Shown piece after piece: positions 7,066 through 14,771 of a stretch of DNA of 64,000 nucleotides (its first letter is position 1; each line of letters begins with the position of its first letter). Source of the DNA: Rhizobacter sp. Root1221. GTDB lineage: Bacteria > Pseudomonadota > Gammaproteobacteria > Burkholderiales > Burkholderiaceae_C. Under the pieces are notes generated by a model that searched no databases, was not told the origin of the DNA, and saw only the letters and a list, made by a program, of their open reading frames with translations. The stretch covers positions 87,811-151,810 of the forward strand of contig NZ_LMDI01000056.1 in NCBI RefSeq assembly GCF_001425785.1. Reading direction: 5' to 3'. Both the position numbers and the translations under genes were made by a program.

Positions 7066-9423
7066 ATGCCCATCCCGCCCCCCTCCGCCCTGCCGCTACC
7101 CCACCGCCCCATCGGCGGCGGCGTCATCACGCTGCTCGGCCTGGCGCTCACCGGCGGCGGTGTCTGGCTGGCCGCGCTGGGCGGTTCGTGGTTCTACGCA
7201 GGCGCCGGCCTGCTGTTGATCGTCATCGGTGTGCTGCTGGCCCTCGGCCGGCGCCAGGCGCTGGCCGTGCATGCGCTGCTGCTGGGCACCACCGTGCTGT
7301 GGGCGCTCTGGGAGGGCGGCCTCGACTGGTGGCCCCTCGCCGCCCGCGCCGACGTGTTCGTGCTGGTGGCCGTGTGGTTGCTGCTGCCGTGGCCCGGCGC
7401 GCCGGGCGTGCGCATCCGCGGGCGTGGCGTGCTCGGGGCCGTGCTCGGGGCCTCGCTGCTGGTGGCCGTGGCCACCTGGTTCTTCGACCCGCACGACGTG
7501 GGCGGCGAACTGCCCGCACGCGACCTGCCGTTGGCCGCCGCCCCCGTGCCCGATGGCGATTGGATGGCGTATGGCCGCACCGGGTTCGGCCAGCGGTATT
7601 CCCCGTTGCGCGAGATCACGCCGGAGAATGTCGCGAACCTCCGGCCCGCCTGGACCTACCGCACCGGTGACTTCCGCGGCCAACCCGGCGACCCGGTGGA
7701 AACCACGTTCGAGGTCACGCCGCTGAAGGTGGACAACCGGCTGTACCTCTGCACGCCCCACCAATCGGTGATCGCCCTCGACGCCACCACCGGCAAGGAA
7801 CTCTGGCGCCACGACCCGAAGGTGCAGGGCGAACTGGCGCTGCAACACCTCACCTGCCGCGGGGTGTCGTACCACCCGGGGCCGTCCCCCGTGCCGGGAG
7901 ACACCTGCCCGTCCAAGCTGTTCATGCCCACCGCCGACGGCCGGCTGCTGGCGCTGAACCCGGGGAACGGGGCGCCATGCACCGGCTTCGGCGGCGGGAC
8001 AGGCCACATCGACCTCTGGGCCGGCATGCCGAACGTGAACCGCGGCTCGTACTATTCCACGTCGCCCGCGGTCGTGACGAAGCGCCTCGTGATCGTGGGG
8101 GGCACGGTGCTCGACAACGTCTCCACCACGGAACCCTCCGGGGTCATCCGTGCATTCGACATCGACACCGGCACACTCGTGTGGAACTGGGACGCCGGCA
8201 ATCCCGACACCTCCACCCCGCTGGCCGCCGGGCAGCACTACACGCCCAGCTCGCCCAACAGCTGGTCGGTGTCGAGCGTGGATGAAACGCTGGGCATGGT
8301 GTACGTGCCCCTCGGCAACCAGCCGCCCGACCAGTGGGGCGGTGCGCGCAGCGCGGCAGCGGAACGCTATTCGTCGTCGGTGGTGGCACTCGACCTGGCC
8401 ACGGGCCAGGTGCGCTGGCATTTCCAGACCGTGCACCACGACCTGTGGGACTACGACGTGCCGGCCCAGCCCACGCTGGTGGACCTCACCATCAACGGCG
8501 CGCCGGTGCCCGCGCTCGTGCAGCCCACGAAACAGGGCGAGCTGTACGTGCTCGACCGGCGCACCGGCCAGCCACTGCTGCCCGTCACGGAAAAGGCGGC
8601 CCCCCAGGGCGCCGCGGCAGGGGACCGCACCGCCCCGTCGCAGCCCGTGTCGGCGCTGTCGTTCGACCCGCCACCCCTCACCCCGCACCACATGTGGGGC
8701 GCCACGCTGTTCGACCAGCTGGCCTGCCGCATCGCGTTCCACCAGCTGCGCTACGAGGGGCGCTACACGCCGCCGTCCACCGGCGGTTCGCTCATCTACC
8801 CCGGCAACTTCGGCGTGTTCAACTGGGGCGGCGTGGCGGTGGACCCGCAGCGCCAGGTGGTGTTCGCCACCCCCACCTACCTGGCGTTCGTCTCGACACT
8901 GGTGCCTCGGGCGGACGGCACCACCCAGTACGTCCAGGGCAAGTCCCCGCCGAAGGCCCCGCTGCCGGCACTCAACGAAAACTTCGGCGCGCCGTTCGCG
9001 GTGAAGCTCGGCCCATTCACGTCGCCGCTGGGCATTCCGTGCCAGGCGCCGCCGTGGGGCTACGTGGCCGGCGCCGACCTCGTCACGGGCAAGGTGGCCT
9101 GGCGGCACCGCAACGGCACGGTGCGCGACATCACGCCGCTGCCGCTGCCGTTTCGCATGGGGGTGCCGAACATCGGCGGTCCGGTGGTGACGGCAGGCGG
9201 CGTGGCATTCCTGTCCGGCACCATCGACAACGCGGTGCGGGCCTACGGGGTGACCGACGGCCGCATGCTGTGGGAGCAGCGCCTGCCGGCCGGCGGCCAG
9301 GCCACGCCGATGACCTACACCGGTGAGGACGGCCGGCAGTACCTGCTGGTGGTGGCCGGCGGCCACGGCTCGTTGGGCACCACGCCGGGCGACCACGTGA
9401 TCGCCTACGCGCTGCCCCGTTAA
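7066..9423 (+). CDS. gcd: Membrane-bound PQQ-dependent glucose dehydrogenase
   Basis: 785 residues, close to the usual ~800. Residues 1-145 hold five hydrophobic segments that anchor the enzyme in the inner membrane and bind ubiquinone; the rest is an eight-bladed quinoprotein propeller (DGDWMAYGRTGFGQRYSPL at its start, W-motif repeats such as TGKELWRHDPK and GQVRWHFQTVHHDLWDYDVP). It oxidises glucose to gluconolactone in the periplasm and passes electrons to the quinone pool. The start at 7066 (MPIPPPSAL) is preferred to the frame's first ATG because the extra 32 residues are Arg/Ser-rich and unlike the family. No PQQ biosynthesis genes lie in the window. Confidence 0.93.
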   Translation: MPIPPPSALPLPHRPIGGGVITLLGLALTGGGVWLAALGGSWFYAGAGLLLIVIGVLLALGRRQALAVHALLLGTTVLWALWEGGLDWWPLAARADVFVLVAVWLLLPWPGAPGVRIRGRGVLGAVLGASLLVAVATWFFDPHDVGGELPARDLPLAAAPVPDGDWMAYGRTGFGQRYSPLREITPENVANLRPAWTYRTGDFRGQPGDPVETTFEVTPLKVDNRLYLCTPHQSVIALDATTGKELWRHDPKVQGELALQHLTCRGVSYHPGPSPVPGDTCPSKLFMPTADGRLLALNPGNGAPCTGFGGGTGHIDLWAGMPNVNRGSYYSTSPAVVTKRLVIVGGTVLDNVSTTEPSGVIRAFDIDTGTLVWNWDAGNPDTSTPLAAGQHYTPSSPNSWSVSSVDETLGMVYVPLGNQPPDQWGGARSAAAERYSSSVVALDLATGQVRWHFQTVHHDLWDYDVPAQPTLVDLTINGAPVPALVQPTKQGELYVLDRRTGQPLLPVTEKAAPQGAAAGDRTAPSQPVSALSFDPPPLTPHHMWGATLFDQLACRIAFHQLRYEGRYTPPSTGGSLIYPGNFGVFNWGGVAVDPQRQVVFATPTYLAFVSTLVPRADGTTQYVQGKSPPKAPLPALNENFGAPFAVKLGPFTSPLGIPCQAPPWGYVAGADLVTGKVAWRHRNGTVRDITPLPLPFRMGVPNIGGPVVTAGGVAFLSGTIDNAVRAYGVTDGRMLWEQRLPAGGQATPMTYTGEDGRQYLLVVAGGHGSLGTTPGDHVIAYALPR

Positions 9424-9505
9424 CATACCCGCGCAAAAGCCACACTGGCGCGCCGGGGCCCCCGCTCCGGCGATCATCGCGGCTTCGCCGGCCACACCCC
9501 ACACC

Positions 9506-10147
9506 ATGAAGATCGATTTTGTCTCCGACGTCTCCTGCCCCTGGTGCGCCATCGGCCTCAAGTCCCTCGAAACCGCACTGGAGCGCATCGGGCCCGGCCT
9601 GCAGGCCGAGCTGCATTTCCAGCCGTTCGAGCTGAACCCCACCATGGGCCCGGATGGCCAGGACGTCGCCGAGCACCTCGGCGAGAAGTACGGCCTGTCT
9701 CCCGAGCAGGTGGCCCAGAACGGCGAGGCCATCCGCGCCCGCGGGGCGACGGTGGGTTTCACGTTTTCGATGGGTGCGCGCCGCCGCATCTACAACACCT
9801 TCGATGCCCACCGCCTGCTGCACTGGGCCGAGCTCGAGGGCCGCCAGCACGAGCTGAAGCTCGCGCTGTTCAAGGCCTACTTCACCGACGGCGAGGACCC
9901 GAGCGACCACACGCTGCTCGTGCGCGTGGCCGGCGAGGTGGGGCTCGACGAAACCCGCGCCCGCGAGGTGCTGGCGAGCGGCGCGTACGCCGACGACGTG
10001 CGCCAGCAGGAACAGTTCTACCAGCAGCAGGGCATCCACGCGGTGCCGGCCGTCATCATCGACGGCCGCCACCTGATCCAGGGCGGCCAGCCGGCCGAGG
10101 TGTTCGAACAAGCGCTGCGGCAGATCGCCGCGGCACCCGGAGCATGA
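9506..10147 (+). CDS. DsbA/FrnE-family thiol oxidoreductase
   Basis: 213 residues of thioredoxin-like fold with a helical insertion. The active site is C-PW-C in SDVSCPWCAIG near residue 12, with the cis-Pro region HAVPAVIIDGRHLIQGGQP near residue 180, the FrnE pattern. No signal peptide, so it is cytoplasmic. FrnE-like proteins help cope with oxidative or disulfide stress; a specific partner cannot be named. The stop overlaps the start of the DJ-1/PfpI gene, so the two are probably translated together. Confidence 0.87.
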   Translation: MKIDFVSDVSCPWCAIGLKSLETALERIGPGLQAELHFQPFELNPTMGPDGQDVAEHLGEKYGLSPEQVAQNGEAIRARGATVGFTFSMGARRRIYNTFDAHRLLHWAELEGRQHELKLALFKAYFTDGEDPSDHTLLVRVAGEVGLDETRAREVLASGAYADDVRQQEQFYQQQGIHAVPAVIIDGRHLIQGGQPAEVFEQALRQIAAAPGA

Positions 10148-10836
10148 CCATGGCCAAGAAGATCCTGATGGTGCTGACCTCGCACGACCAGCTGGGCAAC
10201 ACCGGCCACAAGACGGGTTTCTGGCTGGAGGAGTTCGCCGCGCCGTACTACACGTTCGTCGACGCCGGCGCGGCCGTGACCCTCGCGTCGCCGAAGGGCG
10301 GACAGCCGCCGCTCGACCCGAAGAGCGACGCCCCTGACGCCCAGACCGCCTCGACCGAACGCTTCCGCAAGGACACTGCCGCCCAGCAGGCGCTGGCCTC
10401 CACGCGGCCACTCACCACCGTGAAGGCCGGCGACTTCGACGCGGTGTTCTACCCCGGCGGCCACGGCCCGCTCTGGGACCTGGCGGAGGACCCCGTCTCC
10501 ATCGCGCTGATCGAGCAGTTCGACCGGGCCGGCAAGCCCGTGGCCACGGTGTGCCACGCCCCCGGTGTGTTGCGGCACGTGAAGGGTGCGAGCGGCGAAC
10601 CCCTCGTGAAGGGCCGCCAGGTCACCGGCTTCACCAATTCCGAGGAAGCGGCCGTGCAACTGACGGACGTGGTGCCGTTCCTCGTGGAGGACATGCTCAC
10701 TTCGTGCGGCGGTGTGTTCTCGCGTGGCCCCGACTGGCAGTCGCATGCCCTGGCCGATGGGCACCTGATCACCGGGCAGAACCCGGCGTCCTCCGAGGCG
10801 GCGGCCGAACTGGTGGTGAAACAGCTGGGACGCTGA
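10144..10836 (+). CDS. DJ-1/PfpI-family protein, Hsp31-like
   Basis: 230 residues of the type-1 glutamine amidotransferase-like superfamily: KILMVLTSHDQLGNTGHKTG at the N-terminus, GGHGPLWDLAED in the middle and the nucleophile elbow ATVCHAPGVL (catalytic Cys), followed by RQVTGFTNSEE. Relatives act as glyoxalase III, deglycase-like proteins or chaperones; which applies is not visible. ATG 10144 overlaps the FrnE-like stop; ATG 10150 (MAKK) is an equally plausible start. Pairing with a thiol oxidoreductase suggests a role in electrophile or oxidative stress (inference). Confidence 0.87.
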   Translation: MTMAKKILMVLTSHDQLGNTGHKTGFWLEEFAAPYYTFVDAGAAVTLASPKGGQPPLDPKSDAPDAQTASTERFRKDTAAQQALASTRPLTTVKAGDFDAVFYPGGHGPLWDLAEDPVSIALIEQFDRAGKPVATVCHAPGVLRHVKGASGEPLVKGRQVTGFTNSEEAAVQLTDVVPFLVEDMLTSCGGVFSRGPDWQSHALADGHLITGQNPASSEAAAELVVKQLGR

Positions 10837-10906
10837 CCCCGGCCACGGGGAAGCGCCGGTCTCTGGCATGCTATGCACCCTGGACCGATCCCACCCTTCC
10901 CCAACG

Positions 10907-11599
10907 ATGCCCCCGGCCCCACCCCACACCTTGACCCACGCCACCGCCGCGCTGCCCCCCGGGGCACTGCCGGCGCAGCCGGTGCTGGTGGCCCGGCCCG
11001 AGCTCGTGGTGTGTGACGAGTGCGATGCGGTCCACGGCCGCATCCGGCTGGCCCGGGGCCACGTGGCCCGGTGCAGGCGCTGCGGCGCGTTGCTGGGCCG
11101 CAGCCACGTCGTCACCACCGCCGGGCAGCTTGCCTTCGCGCTGGCAGCGCTCGTGTTCCTGCTGATCGGCAACCTGTCGCCGCTGGTCGCACTCGACCTG
11201 CAGGGCATCCGGATCAGCGTCACCCTGCCCCACGCGATCTCTCTCACCTGGCGCATCGGCCAGCCGCTCGTGGCGATGCTGGCCACGGCCACCGCGCTCG
11301 TGTTTCCGGCCGCGCTCATCCTCCTGCGGCTCTACGTGCTGGGGTTCCTCGTGGCAGGCCAGGTGCCCCCGCGCTTTCGCTTCGCGATGCGGGCGCTGCG
11401 CTGGTGCACCTACTGGAGCATGGTCGAGGTGTTCATGCTCAGCGCCCTCGTGTCGATGGTGCGCAGCGCGGGGGTCGCCGACCTGGTGCCCGGCGTGGGC
11501 ATGTTCGGCTATGCGGCGCTGACGCTGCTGCTGACGTCCATCACCGCATCCGGCCTGCACGGCATGTGGAAACGCGGCAGCGAACTGGGGGCCGGATGA
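10907..11599 (+). CDS. pqiA: PqiA-like membrane protein, first half
   Basis: About 230 residues. An N-terminal zinc ribbon (CDEC near residue 40 and CRRC about 24 residues later) precedes four hydrophobic segments (LAFALAALVFLLIGNLSPLV, the ATALVFPAALILLRLYVLGF region and two more), the single-module layout of paraquat-inducible protein A. In E. coli PqiA has two such modules in one chain; here they are two adjacent genes. PqiA works with PqiB and PqiC in lipid trafficking between the membranes. ATG 10907 gives MPPAPPHTL; ATG 10868 would add 13 residues. The stop overlaps the next start (ATGA). Confidence 0.88.
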   Translation: MPPAPPHTLTHATAALPPGALPAQPVLVARPELVVCDECDAVHGRIRLARGHVARCRRCGALLGRSHVVTTAGQLAFALAALVFLLIGNLSPLVALDLQGIRISVTLPHAISLTWRIGQPLVAMLATATALVFPAALILLRLYVLGFLVAGQVPPRFRFAMRALRWCTYWSMVEVFMLSALVSMVRSAGVADLVPGVGMFGYAALTLLLTSITASGLHGMWKRGSELGAG

Positions 11600-12276
11600 G
11601 CACCCCGGGCGACGACACCCTCCACACGGGCCGACAGCTCGGCCTGTTCAGCTGCCACACCTGCGGGCGGGTGTCGGAGGCCGTGGGCCGCGTGGCCCCC
11701 GATGCCGCCCTCGCATGCCCGCGCTGCGGCACCGCGCTGCACCACCGCGCGCCGCGCAGCCTCGAGAAGTCGTGGGCTTACACCTGGGCCGCGTTGCTGC
11801 TGTACCTGCCGGCCAACATGTTGCCGGTGATGTCCACGGTGAGCCTCCAGGGCACCGTGAGCCACACCATCCTCGGCGGCATCCACGAACTGTGGGTGGC
11901 CGGCGACTGGGGCCTCGCCCTGATCGTGTTCGTCGCCAGCGTGGGCGTGCCCATCGTCAAGCTGGTGACCATCCTGATGCTGCTGATGACGGCCGGCAAG
12001 GCGTCCACCTGGTGCTCGCGCGAACGCACCACGATGTACCGCTGGATCGAGGCCGTGGGCCATTGGTCCATGCTCGACGTGTTCGTGGTCGTGCTGCTGG
12101 TGGGCATGATCCACTTCGGTCCGTTTGCCGGTGTGGAACCGGAATCCGGGCTGCTCGCGTTCGGCGCCGTGGTGGTGCTGACCATCCTTGCCGTCTCCAG
12201 TTTCGATCCCCGGCTCCTCTGGCCCGATCCGGCCGACAATCCCCCTGCCCCTGCACCACCCGCACCCCATGAGTGA
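11596..12276 (+). CDS. pqiA: PqiA-like membrane protein, second half
   Basis: 226 residues with a second zinc ribbon (CHTC and CPRC) and four membrane segments, including WAALLLYLPANMLPVMSTVS, a PqiA hallmark, and GWxxLDVF-like WSMLDVFVVVLLVGMIHFG. It corresponds to the second module of E. coli PqiA. Start and stop overlap its neighbours (ATGA with the upstream module, ATGAGTGA with pqiB), so the operon is tightly coupled. Inner-membrane location is expected. Confidence 0.9.
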   Translation: MSTPGDDTLHTGRQLGLFSCHTCGRVSEAVGRVAPDAALACPRCGTALHHRAPRSLEKSWAYTWAALLLYLPANMLPVMSTVSLQGTVSHTILGGIHELWVAGDWGLALIVFVASVGVPIVKLVTILMLLMTAGKASTWCSRERTTMYRWIEAVGHWSMLDVFVVVLLVGMIHFGPFAGVEPESGLLAFGAVVVLTILAVSSFDPRLLWPDPADNPPAPAPPAPHE

Positions 12277-13927
12277 GTCCGACGACACCAGCGCTCCCCC
12301 CCTTGCCGCACCCGAGCCGATCACCCGCAAATGGCGGGGGCCCTCGCTCGTGTGGCTGGTGCCCATCGTGGCGCTCATCGTCGGCATCTCGCTGCTCGTG
12401 CGCAGCATCCTGGCCACCGGCCCGGTGCTCACCATCCAGTTCGAAGGCGCCGACGGACTGCGCCCCGGGCAGACCGAGGTGCGGTTCAAGGAGGTGGTCG
12501 TGGGCCGCGTCGAGACCGTGGCGTTCAACGACGACCGCTCCCGCGTCGTGGCCACGGTGCGCCTGAGCCGTTCGGCCGCGTCGCTCGCGGTGGAGGACAC
12601 CCGGTTCTGGGTGGTCAGGCCGCGCATCGACATCGGCGGCGTGAGCGGCATCGAGACGCTGTTCTCGGGCGCCTACATCGGCGTGGACGCGGGGGTGTCG
12701 GCCGAAAGCCAGACCGAGTTCGAGGGCCTGCCCGGCCCGCCTTTCCTGCTGCGTGGCGAACCGGGCCGTGGCTTTGCGCTGCGCACCAGCGACCTGGGGT
12801 CACTCGACGTGGGTTCGCCCATCTACTACCGGCGCACCCGCGTGGGCCGGGTCGTGGGCTACAAGCTCGACCCGGATGCCGACGAGATCGCCGTGCAGAT
12901 CTTCGTCCAGGCGCCGTACGACAAGCTGATCAACCCGCAGACGCGGTTCTGGAACGCGAGCGGGGTGGACCTGGCCATCAACGCCAACGGCCTCACGCTG
13001 AACACACAGACGCTGGCCTCCGTGCTGTCGGGTGGCCTCGCGTTCGAGCGGCCCGTCGAATACAACAAGCTGCCCCCGGCCGCCGACGGCCACCGGTTCC
13101 CGCTGTTTCCCGATCGCAAGACAGCGATGGCCCCGCCCGACGGCGATCCGCTGCGCGTGCGCATGGTGTTCGAGCAATCGGTGCGCGGCCTGTCGGTGGG
13201 GGCGCCGCTCGATTTCCTCGGCATCGAGATCGGCACCGTGCGGTCCATCGGCATCGACTACGACCGCAAGGGGCAGCGTTTCCCGATCGAGGTGACGGCC
13301 GACATCTACCCGCTGCGCCTCGGCCAGGCCCGCGAGTCGCTCACCGAACCCGGCACCGACCCGGCGCGCCGTGACGTGCTGCTGCTCAAGCGCCTGGTCG
13401 ACAACGGCGTGCGTGCCCAGGCGCGCAGCGGCAACCTGATCACCGGGCAAATGTACATCGCCCTCGACTTCATCCCGCGCAGCCGCCGCGTGACCCTCGA
13501 CACGCAGAGCCAGGTGCCGTCCATCCCCACGGTACCCGGCACGCTGAGCGAACTGCAGCCGCAGATCGCCGAGATCGTCGACAAGATCAACAAGGTGCCG
13601 TTCGACGAGATCGGCAAGAACCTGAACACCACGCTGCGGGAAGCGAACCAGGCCATCGCGAAGTTGAGCCCCGAGGCCCAGAAGGCGCTCGTCGACGTGC
13701 AGAAGACACTCGACGAGGTGCAGAAGACGATGGGGGCCGCGCAGAAGACGCTCGGCGACGCCGACCGCCACCTGCTCTCGCCCGACGCCCCGCTGCAACG
13801 CAACGCCGAGCAGACCATGCTCGACCTGCAACGCGCGGCCCAGTCGCTGCGCACGCTGACCGACTACCTCGAGCGCCACCCGGAATCGCTGCTGCGCGGC
13901 AAACCGGATGACGCCAAGCTCCGCTGA
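12269..13927 (+). CDS. pqiB: PqiB-like MCE lipid-transport protein
   Basis: 552 residues, matching E. coli PqiB (about 546). One N-terminal transmembrane helix (SLVWLVPIVALIVGISLLV) is followed by three MCE/MlaD domains beginning near residues 55 (LTIQFEGADGLRPGQTEVRF), 165 and 300, then a long helical C-terminus rich in the heptad-like QKTLDEVQKTMGAAQKT. PqiB assembles as a hexameric needle that bridges the periplasm and carries lipids between inner and outer membranes. The start overlaps the second pqiA. Confidence 0.94.
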   Translation: MSESDDTSAPPLAAPEPITRKWRGPSLVWLVPIVALIVGISLLVRSILATGPVLTIQFEGADGLRPGQTEVRFKEVVVGRVETVAFNDDRSRVVATVRLSRSAASLAVEDTRFWVVRPRIDIGGVSGIETLFSGAYIGVDAGVSAESQTEFEGLPGPPFLLRGEPGRGFALRTSDLGSLDVGSPIYYRRTRVGRVVGYKLDPDADEIAVQIFVQAPYDKLINPQTRFWNASGVDLAINANGLTLNTQTLASVLSGGLAFERPVEYNKLPPAADGHRFPLFPDRKTAMAPPDGDPLRVRMVFEQSVRGLSVGAPLDFLGIEIGTVRSIGIDYDRKGQRFPIEVTADIYPLRLGQARESLTEPGTDPARRDVLLLKRLVDNGVRAQARSGNLITGQMYIALDFIPRSRRVTLDTQSQVPSIPTVPGTLSELQPQIAEIVDKINKVPFDEIGKNLNTTLREANQAIAKLSPEAQKALVDVQKTLDEVQKTMGAAQKTLGDADRHLLSPDAPLQRNAEQTMLDLQRAAQSLRTLTDYLERHPESLLRGKPDDAKLR

Positions 13928-13934
13928 CACCACC

Positions 13935-14498
13935 ATGCGCCTACTGCCCTCCGTCCTCGCCGCCGTGACCCTGGTCCTCGCCGGGTGCTCGTCCACCCCG
14001 GCCACACGGTTCCACAGCCTGCTGGCCGGTAGCGGCACGGCCGCCGCGCCCGCGCCCACCCGCTACGTGGACCTGGGGCCGGTGGGTGTGCCCGCCGCGG
14101 TGGACCAGCCGCAATGGGTCGTTCGGCTGCCGGACGACAGCCTGCGCATGCTCGAACAGGAGCGCTGGGTGGCCCCGTTGCGCGACGAGGTGCGCGCCGC
14201 GCTGCTCGACGGGCTGCGCCAGCGGTCGGGCGTGGGCGATGCCCGCACCGCGCCGGTGCCGCCGGGCGACGTGTCACGCGTGCGCGTGGACGTGCTCCGT
14301 TTCGAATCCGCCGCCGGCCGCGGCACCTGGCTCGAGGCCCGCTGGACCGTGGCACCGGGCGACCTGTCTTGCGGGATCTCGTTGCGCGAGCCCGCCGACA
14401 CGGACCCATTGGCCCTCGCCGCCGCACATCGGCGCGCGGTGAACACGCTGGCCGACCGCATCGGGGTGTCGCTGTCCACCAGGGGGTGCCCGGCGTGA
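13935..14498 (+). CDS. pqiC: PqiC-like outer-membrane lipoprotein
   Basis: 187 residues with a lipoprotein signal peptide and lipobox LAGC (Cys about residue 18), followed by the ABC-transport auxiliary domain (YVDLGPVGVPAAVDQPQWVV; RWVAPLRDEVRAALLDGL). PqiC docks the PqiB needle at the outer membrane. It begins seven bases after the pqiB stop and overlaps the following small gene (GTGA). Confidence 0.9.
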   Translation: MRLLPSVLAAVTLVLAGCSSTPATRFHSLLAGSGTAAAPAPTRYVDLGPVGVPAAVDQPQWVVRLPDDSLRMLEQERWVAPLRDEVRAALLDGLRQRSGVGDARTAPVPPGDVSRVRVDVLRFESAAGRGTWLEARWTVAPGDLSCGISLREPADTDPLALAAAHRRAVNTLADRIGVSLSTRGCPA

Positions 14499-14725
14499 CT
14501 GCCGGGCGGGCCCGCGAGATCCGCTTCAACGTGTTCGGCCGCGTCGTTGCCATCACTGCCACGGCCACCGGCTGGCAGCCGTTCCATGTGGGCGACGGCA
14601 CCCGCCGGCCGGCCAGCTTCGTGATCCCGGATTTCGTGACCGAGGACGAACTCGCGCAGTACCTGTTCGACCTGTTCCACGAATCGGCCTCGCCGTCGAA
14701 CGGCGAGGTGACGCGCCTGGGGTGA
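14495..14725 (+). CDS. Small conserved protein (DUF7661-like)
   Basis: 76 residues from a GTG overlapping the pqiC stop. It reads IRFNVFGRVVAITATATGWQ then PASFVIPDFVTEDELAQYL, which resembles a family of short betaproteobacterial proteins of unknown function (DUF7661, from memory). It has no membrane segment or signal peptide. Last gene of the pqi operon; it ends 46 bases before the convergent retron RT. Confidence 0.65.
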   Translation: MTAGRAREIRFNVFGRVVAITATATGWQPFHVGDGTRRPASFVIPDFVTEDELAQYLFDLFHESASPSNGEVTRLG

Positions 14726-14735
14726 TGACCGGCGA

Positions 14736-14749
14736 GGCGCGAGCGCGCC
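14736..14749. terminator. Small hairpin between the pqi operon and the retron
   Basis: GGCGCG-AG-CGCGCC, a 6-bp stem with a two-base loop, lies in the short gap between two convergent stops. There is no T-tract; it may help end transcription from both sides. Confidence 0.3.
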
Positions 14750-14771
14750 CGCGCCGCGTCCCCCCAACCAG

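Noticed and set aside
7096-9789. 897-codon minus-strand open frame
   Set aside because: Shadow of gcd: His/Arg/Gly/Val-rich, no domain, opposite a well-supported enzyme.
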